The notes beneath the pieces are model-generated. The model made no database searches. It saw nothing but the letters and a program-made list of their open reading frames with translations, and had not been told where the DNA came from. Of a DNA stretch of 15,064 bases, positions 7,027 through 13,490 are shown in pieces. The position numbers and the translations under genes are program-made. Source of the DNA: Cytophagales bacterium (GTDB taxonomy: Bacteria > Bacteroidota > Bacteroidia > Cytophagales > Cytophagaceae); assembly GCA_025360235.1 (NCBI GenBank), contig JANYCO010000059.1:1-15064 (forward strand). Direction: 5' to 3'. How positions within the stretch are numbered: the first letter of the stretch is position 1; each line of letters opens with the position of its first letter.

Positions 7027-7566
7027 ATGTCAGTTAAAATCAGATTAGCAAAAAGAGGCAGAAAGAAACTACCAATATTCGATATAGTAGTAGCCGACTC
7101 AAGATCTCCGCGCGACGGAAAATTTATTGAGAAAATTGGGACTTACAACCCACAGACACATCCAGCATCAATAGTGCTTAATGATGAAAAAGCATTTGAA
7201 TGGATTATGAAAGGTGCTCAGCCCACTGACACCACCAAAACTATCCTTTCAGACAAAGGTGTAATGCTTAGAAAACACTTACAAATAGGTGTTTTGAAAG
7301 GCGCTATTACTCAAGAAGCAGCTGACAAAAAGTTGAACGACTGGAAAGGTCAGAAACAAGCTGCTGCAGACAAGAAAATTGCTGATTTGGCTAACGCTAA
7401 ATCAACTACCAAAAAGGCACAACTTGTAGCTGAAGTAGAAGTGAACAAGAAAAGAGCAGAAGCAATCAAAGTTAAAAAAGCGGCGGCTGTTTTTGTAGAA
7501 CCTAAAGCGGAAGAAACTCCAGCAGCAGAAGTGGAAACTCCTACTGAAGAAGCGAAACCAGAATAA
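7027..7566 (+). CDS. rpsP: Small ribosomal subunit protein bS16 with long C-terminal tail
   Basis: The ATG at 7027 begins MSVKIRLAKRGRKKLPIFD, followed by VVADSRSPRDGKFIEKIGTYNP, the signature N-terminus of bS16. This small-subunit protein binds 16S rRNA and is needed for 30S assembly. The conserved core covers about the first 80 residues. The remaining 95 or so form a Lys/Ala/Glu-rich tail, first basic and helical (KKAQLVAEVEVNKKRAEAIK), then acidic (EETPAAEVETPTEEAKPE). Total length is 179 residues, twice the E. coli protein; extended S16 tails are usual in Bacteroidota. The frame stays open back to 6838, but those codons are promoter and leader, so the later ATG is the start. rimM follows after 16 bases, consistent with one operon. 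Confidence 0.96.
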   Translation: MSVKIRLAKRGRKKLPIFDIVVADSRSPRDGKFIEKIGTYNPQTHPASIVLNDEKAFEWIMKGAQPTDTTKTILSDKGVMLRKHLQIGVLKGAITQEAADKKLNDWKGQKQAAADKKIADLANAKSTTKKAQLVAEVEVNKKRAEAIKVKKAAAVFVEPKAEETPAAEVETPTEEAKPE

Positions 7567-7582
7567 TTAAAAAGGCCGCTCT

Positions 7583-8104
7583 ATGAATTTTGACTCTTGT
7601 TTTAAACTGGGGAGAATAAATAAAGCACATGGCCTGAAAGGAGATCTCAAAGCTACATTTGAAGCAGAGTTCCCTGTAGAATTTTCAAAATTGGAATCAG
7701 TTTTTGTTAATATTAACAACAAACTGATTCCTTTTTTTGTAGAGAAATTTTCCGTGCAAGGTAAAAAAGCCATTTTAACCATAGAAGATATTAAAAGTCT
7801 AAAAGAAGCAGAAGCTCTTTATGACAAAGAACTCTATCTGCCACTCACCTTGCTTCCGGAAAGAGACGATACGGTTTTTTTGTATTCTGATCTAATTGGA
7901 TTTACTGTTTCGGATAAAACCCTGGGCATGCTTGGTAAGATCACGGATGTCTATACGCTTCCTGGCCAAGAAGTATTGGCAATGGATTATAAAGAAAAAG
8001 AAATCCTGATTCCGGCCAGTGAAGAACTCATTACCAAGGTAGAAAAAAAGAAAAGGGTTGTTCATATAGAAATACCTGAAGGATTGTTGGAAATCTATTT
8101 GTAA
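7583..8104 (+). CDS. rimM: Ribosome maturation factor RimM
   Basis: The 173-residue protein binds free 30S subunits through uS19 and helps maturation of the 16S rRNA 3' domain. GRINKAHGLKGDLKA at 10-24 is the hallmark N-terminal RimM motif. The N-terminal barrel ends near residue 88 (LYLPLTLLPERDD). FLYSDLIGFTV at about 97-107 opens the PRC-barrel domain, which contains LPGQEVLAMDY and EILIPASEELI. Length is normal. It lies directly behind rpsP, as in most bacteria. Its TAA stop sits within the left arm of a 23-bp hairpin that should end the operon, so trmD, the usual next gene, is not in this transcript. Confidence 0.94.
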   Translation: MNFDSCFKLGRINKAHGLKGDLKATFEAEFPVEFSKLESVFVNINNKLIPFFVEKFSVQGKKAILTIEDIKSLKEAEALYDKELYLPLTLLPERDDTVFLYSDLIGFTVSDKTLGMLGKITDVYTLPGQEVLAMDYKEKEILIPASEELITKVEKKKRVVHIEIPEGLLEIYL

Positions 8105-8153
8105 GAGTTAAAAGGTGAGAGGTAAGAAAGACCTCTCACCTTTTAACTCTTAC
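8101..8153. terminator. 23-bp perfect hairpin, bidirectional terminator of rimM and the acyltransferase
   Basis: The arm 8101-8123 (starting GTAAGAGTTAAAAGG) is exactly complementary to 8131-8153, with a 7-base loop AAGAAAG. The rimM stop TAA (8102-8104) is inside the left arm. The acyltransferase gene on the other strand ends 36 bases further on. The T-run in the right arm (TTTT at 8141-8144) is inside the stem, not after it. Confidence 0.75.
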
Positions 8154-8188
8154 CATTTTCACCTGAACCAACATTACCCTCTTCACAC

Positions 8189-9322
8189 TTATTGTATTTT
8201 CCAGTGATCTCTTAAATCCATTATTGGTTTCTCATAATATTTATAAAGCAAGGTAGAAAACACAAGTACTGCAAACCAATAGATTCCGTACAAGCTCCAT
8301 GCAAAAAACGGGTCTTTAGTTGGAAAGTTAGTAGTTATAACTTCTGCCACCAGTGCCATATTGACCAAGTAAATAGAATAAGAGATAAGACTTATATGAG
8401 TGAAGATTTTAACTATAATTTCAGGTGCTTTTTTAATGGTATCAAACATTGGTAAAAGCAAAACACAGCCAATGCCAGGGAAAAAATTAGAAAATATTTT
8501 TGTTAAAATTGTATCCTGAGCTAAGGGAGGATGCAGTATAACAATGGTAATGATTATACCAATTATGAAACTAAACTTTCGACTTCTAAACCAAAAAGTT
8601 GAGTGCCAATATTTAACAAAGGCGGCGAAAAGTCCCAGAGCAATGCTGTCAATCCGGTAAATAACTATTTTAAGCATTTTTATACCAAACCAAAATTGAT
8701 TCATATCCTTCCAGGCCCGATAAGATAGTGCAAGAAATGGGATGAGGAAAAACGTAAATGTGGCCATTAAGAAGACGGTTCGTTTTTTAATGTTAAATTT
8801 TCTCAGGCAAAAATGTGCGATGCCAAGACCAATTGGGAAAAGCAAATAAAACCATTCTTCCACACTTAAGCTCCATGATTCCCAGAAGAAGCCATTAAAG
8901 CCGTCATAAAGATTCTGGAGAAAAAGGAAAAACTTCCAGTTAAACTGTGAAAAATCTTCTTTTATAATGCCAAAGTAAACTACAATAATATTTAAAATTA
9001 GAACGAGATAATAGCAAGGAAGTGTTCGGAGCCAACGTCGAACCCAGAAATTGGCAATTGTTTTTACACCAAAAGATTCATCGCTTTCAAAAAGCTTAAT
9101 TAAAATTCCTCCTATCAGAAAACCGCTTAGTACAAAGAATAATTCGACGCCGTCAATAAGAGGAATCCATGGGAAACCAATAGTTGCCTTTTCGAGCATT
9201 TCGCCATGCTGGATGACCACAAAAATAATTGCTAAGGCACGCAAGAGATCAAGTCCAAAAACCCGATTTTCGTAATTTGGCTTTAGACTAAAAAGAGCTC
9301 TTATTTTGCGGATTACGAACAC
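8189..9322 (-). CDS. Acyltransferase 3 (OafA/YrhL-type) integral membrane protein
   Basis: The protein has 377 residues, with about ten hydrophobic membrane segments. Family marks are FGLDLLRALAIIFVVIQHGE (residues 22-41) with the conserved His39, GVELFFVLSGFLIGG at 58-72, FWVRRWLRTLPCYYLVL at 92-108, and SWSLSVEEWFYLLFP at 149-163. Members transfer acyl groups such as acetyl or succinyl to sugars of lipopolysaccharide, capsule or other envelope glycans; the acceptor here is unknown. The start is GTG at 9322, because an in-frame stop lies just upstream and no ATG precedes the first motif. It is transcribed against its neighbours and sits between rimM and trmD, breaking the usual cluster. Nothing nearby marks it as part of a surface-sugar cluster. 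Confidence 0.9.
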   Translation of the reverse strand: MFVIRKIRALFSLKPNYENRVFGLDLLRALAIIFVVIQHGEMLEKATIGFPWIPLIDGVELFFVLSGFLIGGILIKLFESDESFGVKTIANFWVRRWLRTLPCYYLVLILNIIVVYFGIIKEDFSQFNWKFFLFLQNLYDGFNGFFWESWSLSVEEWFYLLFPIGLGIAHFCLRKFNIKKRTVFLMATFTFFLIPFLALSYRAWKDMNQFWFGIKMLKIVIYRIDSIALGLFAAFVKYWHSTFWFRSRKFSFIIGIIITIVILHPPLAQDTILTKIFSNFFPGIGCVLLLPMFDTIKKAPEIIVKIFTHISLISYSIYLVNMALVAEVITTNFPTKDPFFAWSLYGIYWFAVLVFSTLLYKYYEKPIMDLRDHWKIQ

Positions 9323-9420
9323 AGTTTAAGTATTTGCACAAGATAACATTTCATCATTAAAGTAAGAAGTTTTTTATTTCGTTTTAAACTCCGAACTTTA
9401 AGCGCTAAATCCTACTTCAA

Positions 9421-10095
9421 ATGCGTATCGATATCATTACATGTTTACCCAAACTACTTGAAAGTTTTTTTGCGCACTCCATTCTAAAACGTGCGGCGGA
9501 CAAAGGGTTGGTGGAAGTTTATGTACACGACTTGCGAGAATTTTCTACCCACAAACAACGCCAGACTGATGACTATGCCTTTGGAGGTGGGGCAGGAATG
9601 GTGATGATGATTGAGCCGATTGATAATTGCATTAGTAAATTGAAAGCCGAACGAGATTATAATAATATAATTTATATGACACCTGACGGAGAAAATTTCA
9701 GTCAGCGCGTAGCGAACAAGCTTTCTCTTTCAGGCAATATCATTATTCTTTGTGGGCATTACAAAGGAGTAGATGAACGTGTGCGCGAACAATTCATTAC
9801 AATGGAGATTAGTATTGGCGACTATGTTCTCTCCGGAGGTGAGTTGGCAGCGGCAGTTGTCTCTGACGCCATCATAAGACTTATTCCAGGTGTACTATCC
9901 GATGAAACTTCCGCTCTTACCGATTCTTTTCAGGACGATCTTTTAGCACCTCCAGTGTATACAAGACCAGCAGAATACAAAGGCTGGAAAGTGCCGGACA
10001 TTCTGCTGTCAGGCCACGAGGCAGAAATAAATAAATGGCGCATGGAACAGTCGTTAAAACGAACAAAAATAAGAAGGCCTGGTTTGATAGATTGA
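9421..10095 (+). CDS. trmD: tRNA (guanine-37-N1)-methyltransferase TrmD
   Basis: The 224-residue enzyme methylates G37 next to the anticodon of tRNAs that read CNN codons, using S-adenosylmethionine, and so prevents +1 frameshifting. GGGAGMVM (55-62), CGHYKGVDER (111-120) and ISIGDYVLSGGELA (130-143) form the SPOUT trefoil-knot cofactor site. DSF at 168-170 carries the catalytic Asp region, and YTRPAEYKGWKVPDILLSGH (180-199) is also conserved. The ATG at 9421 gives the typical start MRIDIITCLP. Length is near the usual 225-250. It lies downstream of rpsP-rimM but is separated by an opposite-strand gene, so it needs its own promoter. I could not find a convincing one at 9323-9420. Confidence 0.95.
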   Translation: MRIDIITCLPKLLESFFAHSILKRAADKGLVEVYVHDLREFSTHKQRQTDDYAFGGGAGMVMMIEPIDNCISKLKAERDYNNIIYMTPDGENFSQRVANKLSLSGNIIILCGHYKGVDERVREQFITMEISIGDYVLSGGELAAAVVSDAIIRLIPGVLSDETSALTDSFQDDLLAPPVYTRPAEYKGWKVPDILLSGHEAEINKWRMEQSLKRTKIRRPGLID

Positions 10096-10115
10096 ATTAA
10101 AAATTACGAATTACG
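10094..10115 (+). repeat. AATTACGAATT-type dispersed repeat, copy 1
   Basis: GAATTAAAAATTACGA (10094-10109) starts inside the trmD stop codon and continues ATTACG. The same 16 bases occur in reverse complement at 10713-10728, so the two copies flank the 10162-10701 gene as inverted repeats. Confidence 0.6.
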
Positions 10116-10161
10116 TTTTGGTCATTTTTTTGATTATATTTAGTTATAATATCTCTAAGTA

Positions 10162-10701
10162 ATGAAAAAATATCTTTTACTCTTTTCTGCTTTATTTCTT
10201 TTGAGCCCAATTGGCTTTGCTCAGAAAGTGACATTTAAACTTATCAATACCTCCACATTGCAGGCCATAGAAGGAGCCTCGCTGAAATCGTATCTTGATA
10301 GCAACCTTCACCTAAAGTCGGATGCGTATGGTCATATTACAATTCAACTAAAGGAGAACGACACCCTTACAATATCCAAAGAATATTACCACCCGCTATA
10401 TCTGTTTGTGAAAGTAAAAAATTTCGACAGCACACATGTGATCTCAATCAATATGCTACCTTCCAAAGATATTCATGAAACGGTAAAAGGAAACTTTACA
10501 TCCCTTTCTGATTTTGATTATCATTTCGTGCATGACCAGCTTGGCAATGAGAGTCATTTGAAAATTACTGGTTTCGAACATAAAACAGCTTCACAAGTAA
10601 GAACGGATTTAATGCATTCCACTAAAAATCCCGATGGGTTTCATATTACACCGACCTTTCATCATCGGTATCCGGCGGGTAGTTTATATAAGTTAAAGTA
10701 A
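10162..10701 (+). CDS. Small secreted protein with CarboxypepD_reg-like domain
   Basis: The protein has 179 residues. Residues 1-20 are a signal peptide: MKKYLLLFSALFLL, then SPIGFAQ with cleavage likely after A20. Residues about 21-95 read as a beta-sandwich of the carboxypeptidase-regulatory-like (CarboxypepD_reg) type: VTFKLINTSTLQAIEGASL, then SDAYGHITIQL and LTISKEYYHPLYLFV, where the pattern 'variable insert, then D-x-x-G-x-[FI]-x-[IL]' is typical. That assignment is moderate. The C-terminal half (from about 100) is His-rich, with HFVHDQLGNESH and FHITPTFHHRYP, and I recognise no family in it. No T9SS domain or transmembrane segment was seen. It is probably periplasmic. It converges on the PLP-enzyme gene, with only 20 bases between the stops. 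Confidence 0.75.
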   Translation: MKKYLLLFSALFLLSPIGFAQKVTFKLINTSTLQAIEGASLKSYLDSNLHLKSDAYGHITIQLKENDTLTISKEYYHPLYLFVKVKNFDSTHVISINMLPSKDIHETVKGNFTSLSDFDYHFVHDQLGNESHLKITGFEHKTASQVRTDLMHSTKNPDGFHITPTFHHRYPAGSLYKLK

Positions 10702-10734
10702 TTACGAATGTGTCGTAATTTTTAATTCGTAATT
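10700..10734. terminator. Overlapping alternative hairpins between convergent genes (repeat copy 2)
   Basis: AATTACGA (10700-10707) can pair with TCGTAATT (10713-10720) around a 5-base loop and is then followed by TTT, a good plus-strand terminator. Alternatively AATTACGAAT (10700-10709) can pair with ATTCGTAATT (10725-10734). Both convergent stop codons (TAA 10699-10701 plus, TAA 10724-10722 minus) lie in or against this structure. Bases 10713-10728 are the inverted copy of the repeat at 10094-10109. Confidence 0.6.
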
Positions 10735-11618
10735 CCCCTAACCCCTTGCAGCCCCCCTGTATGAACCGCAACTATGGCGGTACCGAAAGCAAAAGTATCT
10801 TTTTCAATTAAATCAAATACTCCATACATCATTTTACCAGTATACACTTGGTCCAAAGGAATTCCGTATTTTTTTTCAAACTCATCCGTAAAATCCAACA
10901 ACTCTTTATTCCATTTTGCATAACCACCAAAATGATAACCCGTTTCCAAATGCCAGTTGTTGTTTTGTGCAACACCGTTCTTTGGAAGTAAATTGTTTAT
11001 TTCTTTATAGAGAAAATCCCCGCCTTTCAAAACAGGAAACCCTATTGCTTTTTTCCCTTCTGGTAATGAAGCAATGATGCCAGACAAGGTAGTACCAGTG
11101 CCACAAGGGCAACAAACAAGATCAAAAAGAATATCAATTTCTTTTATAATCTCTTCACAACCTTTACTTCCTTCTAAATTATAACCACCTTCCGGAATTA
11201 GATAAAAATCGCCAAATTTTTTGTGCAGTTTGTAAATAAAATCTTTTTCTGTTTTTCTTTTGTACTCCTCTCTGGAAATAAAATGAAGATCCATCCCACA
11301 AGATCTGGCATAACTTAATGTTTCATTAAGAGGAAGCGTTTCTTCTCCACGAATTATTCCGATAGATTTTAATTCCATGCCTTTAGCAGCTAGTGCTAGT
11401 GCATGGATATGATTGGAATAGGCACCACCAAAACTCAGAATGGTGCTTTTCCCTTCTTCTTTTGCTTTGGATAAATTGTATTTTAATTTCCGCCATTTAT
11501 TTCCGGACACAATTGGATGAATCAGGTCTTCCCGTTTTATAAAAAGCCTTACTTTTTTTTCTTCCAATAGAGAATCTTTTATTTCCTGTATTGGAGAAGG
11601 CAATTGTAGATTTAGCAA
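10722..11618 (-). CDS. 1-aminocyclopropane-1-carboxylate deaminase / D-cysteine desulfhydrase family PLP enzyme
   Basis: The protein has 298 residues and a fold-type II (tryptophan synthase beta-like) PLP layout. LFIKREDLIHPIVSGNKWRK (25-44) holds the PLP-binding Lys41. SFGGAYSNH (62-70) is the substrate/cofactor loop. PCGTGTTLSG (171-180) is the phosphate-binding Gly-rich turn. VHTGGLQG lies near the C-terminus. In characterised relatives these enzymes open ACC to 2-oxobutyrate and ammonia, or split D-cysteine to pyruvate, sulfide and ammonia. Bacteroidota members are usually of unproven substrate; D-cysteine desulfhydrase activity is at least as likely as ACC deaminase. The start appears to be TTG at 11618 (MLNLQLPSPIQEI), since an in-frame stop lies 18 bases upstream with no ATG between. 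The gene is divergent from rluD. Confidence 0.88.
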   Translation of the reverse strand: MLNLQLPSPIQEIKDSLLEEKKVRLFIKREDLIHPIVSGNKWRKLKYNLSKAKEEGKSTILSFGGAYSNHIHALALAAKGMELKSIGIIRGEETLPLNETLSYARSCGMDLHFISREEYKRKTEKDFIYKLHKKFGDFYLIPEGGYNLEGSKGCEEIIKEIDILFDLVCCPCGTGTTLSGIIASLPEGKKAIGFPVLKGGDFLYKEINNLLPKNGVAQNNNWHLETGYHFGGYAKWNKELLDFTDEFEKKYGIPLDQVYTGKMMYGVFDLIEKDTFAFGTAIVAVHTGGLQGVRGITN

Positions 11619-11707
11619 AACAATTCTAAGTTTTAGTTAACTTGCAGGATAAAATGAATCCAACCCAAATATCTGAAAAATTTGGCAAAGGAGAACAAAC
11701 GTAAGGC

Positions 11708-12745
11708 ATGAAGGAAGATAATGACATCGAGGAATTTTCGGAAGAAGCGGAGTTATATGAGCATCACCGCATTGTTGTAGAGGGAGGACAATCATCTGAA
11801 AGAGTAGATAAATACCTGATGCACCGACTTCCTAATGCCAGCAGAAATAAGATCCAGAACGGAATCGATGCAGACGCGATTCTTGTAAATGAAAAACCAA
11901 CTAAGGCAAGCTATAAAATAAAGCCAGGAGATGTAATTACTGTTTCATTACCTGAGCCTCCAAGAGACTATACTGTACTACCGGAGAATATCCCTCTCAA
12001 TATTATTTACGAGGACGAAGAATTGCTAATCGTAAACAAACCAGCTGGCATGGTGGTACACCCTGCTGTAGGCAATTGGTCGGGGACTTTAGTAAACGCG
12101 TTGACCTTTCATCTTCAAAATTTACCTACACACAGGAACGGAGAAATTCGCCCAGGGCTGGTGCATCGTATAGACAAAGATACTTCTGGATTATTGGTTA
12201 TCGCCAAAACAGAGTTTGCGATGACGCATTTATCCAAACAATTTTTTGACCATACTATTGAACGGACTTATATCGCACTCGTGTGGGGAGAACCCAATCC
12301 TAAAGATGGTACCATTCACGAATTTATTGGGCGTAGTAACAAAGATAGAAAAGTAATGATGGTTCATCCTCCTGAAGTAGAATTTGCAAGAGAGGCCATC
12401 ACCCATTATAAAACACTCAAACCAATGCGTTATGTATCGCTCGTGCAATGCAATCTGGAAACAGGCCGCACGCACCAGATCCGTGTACACATGCGGCACC
12501 GCGGGCATCCATTGTTTAACGATGCAACGTATGGAGGAGATAAAATTATAAAAGGAACTACGTTTACGAAATACAAACAGTTTGTAGACAATTGTTTTAA
12601 AATAATTCCACGTCAGGCCTTACACGCCAAGTCTATAGGAATCATTCATCCACGCACCAAAAAATTTATGCAGTTTGATTCGGAATTGCCGGAAGATTTA
12701 AGAATTGTGGTGGAGAAATGGGAGCAGTATGTGGCAAATGAGTAG
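11708..12745 (+). CDS. rluD: RluA/RluD family 23S rRNA pseudouridine synthase
   Basis: The protein has 345 residues. RVDKYLMHRLPNASRNKIQN (32-51) opens an S4 RNA-binding domain that ends near residue 85. The catalytic domain has LLIVNKPAGMVVHPA (106-120), then HRIDKDTSGLLVIAKT (153-168), whose Asp156 is the catalytic residue, and CNLETGRTHQIRVHMRHRG near 247-265. The domain order and length fit RluD, which makes pseudouridines in helix 69 of 23S rRNA; paralogues such as RluC share this layout, so the exact target is inferred. The ATG at 11708 gives an acidic 20-residue lead before the S4 domain, as in related Bacteroidota proteins. The TAG stop at 12743-12745 comes from the AGTAGAGAC repeat. 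It is divergent from the PLP enzyme gene. Confidence 0.92.
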   Translation: MKEDNDIEEFSEEAELYEHHRIVVEGGQSSERVDKYLMHRLPNASRNKIQNGIDADAILVNEKPTKASYKIKPGDVITVSLPEPPRDYTVLPENIPLNIIYEDEELLIVNKPAGMVVHPAVGNWSGTLVNALTFHLQNLPTHRNGEIRPGLVHRIDKDTSGLLVIAKTEFAMTHLSKQFFDHTIERTYIALVWGEPNPKDGTIHEFIGRSNKDRKVMMVHPPEVEFAREAITHYKTLKPMRYVSLVQCNLETGRTHQIRVHMRHRGHPLFNDATYGGDKIIKGTTFTKYKQFVDNCFKIIPRQALHAKSIGIIHPRTKKFMQFDSELPEDLRIVVEKWEQYVANE

Positions 12746-12766
12746 AGACGCACATAATGCGTCTCC
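12741..12766. repeat. AGTAGAGAC-family palindromic repeat, copy 2, supplying the rluD stop
   Basis: GAGACGCA (12745-12752) pairs exactly with TGCGTCTC (12758-12765) across the 5-base loop CATAA. The preceding AGTAGAGAC is shared with the copy at 5018-5050, and so is the central CATAATG. The inner pair A-T of copy 1 is G-C here on both arms, a compensatory change. The TAG of AGTAGAGAC is the rluD stop codon. Confidence 0.7.
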
Positions 12767-12821
12767 GTCTGTAACCTAGTGTCTCAATCAAACAATTAAC
12801 AAAGATCTTAGAAATAGTGTT

Positions 12822-12836
12822 GGCATTTTTTATGCC
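12822..12836. terminator. Small hairpin at the 3' end of the DUF2750 gene
   Basis: GGCAT (12822-12826) and ATGCC (12832-12836) pair across a TTTTT loop. The TAA stop of the DUF2750 gene (minus 12832-12830) lies at the loop edge. The stem is only 5 bp, so this is a weak call. Confidence 0.25.
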
Positions 12837-13261
12837 TCCAATATCTTGGTCACTTCCTTCACAAGTGTTTCCAGGCTTTTAGAACTTGGGAGTGTAACTT
12901 TTTTTTCTTGTTCGTAAAGCGCTCCGCCTATTTCTAATATTAATTCCAAAGGGTCAATCTCATCGCCTAAAAGTTCTTCATCAAAATCAAGTCCTGCCAT
13001 GATAAGATCGTGATCCATACCAATACACCAGTTCTCGATAAAATCACCAAGGGAAATTTCTACAGGAGTATAGCCCTCCCAATCGTCTTTAGAACAAATT
13101 GAGGCAAGTGCTTTATCAGACCAGAAACAAAGGACTTCTGCAGGATCTCCTTCATCATCTTCATAATCCAGGGAAGACGCGGTTGCATAACCTTCTTCTT
13201 TTTCAAGTACCCAAACCACTTCTGTTTCGGTAACTTTGGCAATAAAATCTTCTAATTTCAT
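12830..13261 (-). CDS. DUF2750 domain protein
   Basis: The protein has 143 residues and is cytoplasmic and strongly acidic. Residues 1-110 match the DUF2750 pattern: an N-terminal FIAKVTETEVVWVLEKEEG (the 'evWtLedeeG' strand pair), LCFWSDKALASICS at 44-57 (the 'pfWssrarAe' helix), then YTPVEISLGDFIENWCIG at 64-81 and a C-terminal GLDFDEELLGDEIDPLELI (the 'GvnW...GydveP.dLl' segment). A tail of about 35 residues follows. The function of DUF2750 is unknown. Its fold and small size recall SUKH-type and other immunity-associated proteins, but that is inference only. The gene begins 230 bases from the divergent glutaminase-like gene. It converges on rluD. Confidence 0.7.
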   Translation of the reverse strand: MKLEDFIAKVTETEVVWVLEKEEGYATASSLDYEDDEGDPAEVLCFWSDKALASICSKDDWEGYTPVEISLGDFIENWCIGMDHDLIMAGLDFDEELLGDEIDPLELILEIGGALYEQEKKVTLPSSKSLETLVKEVTKILEA

Positions 13262-13357
13262 AACGTGTTGTTCTAATAGTAGTTAAAAATATCTGACAAA
13301 CATATCTCAATTAAAAGTTGATCGAATACTTGTTAAACCCATGAGTAAATATAAAAC

Positions 13358-13387
13358 AACTATTGAATAGTTCAATCATGAATTCAT
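13358..13387. promoter_or_regulatory. Overlapping small palindromes in the intergenic region, possible operator
   Basis: AACTATT-G-AATAGTT (13358-13372), ATTGAA-TAG-TTCAAT (13362-13376) and ATGAATTCAT (13378-13387) are perfect dyads packed into 30 bases between two divergent genes. A regulator could bind here, but AT-rich dyads also occur by chance. The rest of 13262-13490 holds no gene. TATCTTTA at 13479-13486 resembles a -7 box but has no TTG at the right distance. Confidence 0.25.
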
Positions 13388-13490
13388 AGAATCTTCATTT
13401 GCCAGAGTTTGGAATGTGGGTATTATCAGATTAACTTTTACTCTTTTGATAATATAGTCATATATCCGAATAGATTCTTATCTTTACTAA

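Noticed and set aside
7381..7560. Possible repeat or frameshift in the Lys/Ala/Glu-rich end of rpsP
   Set aside because: The frame is continuous, and extended low-complexity S16 tails are usual in Bacteroidota.
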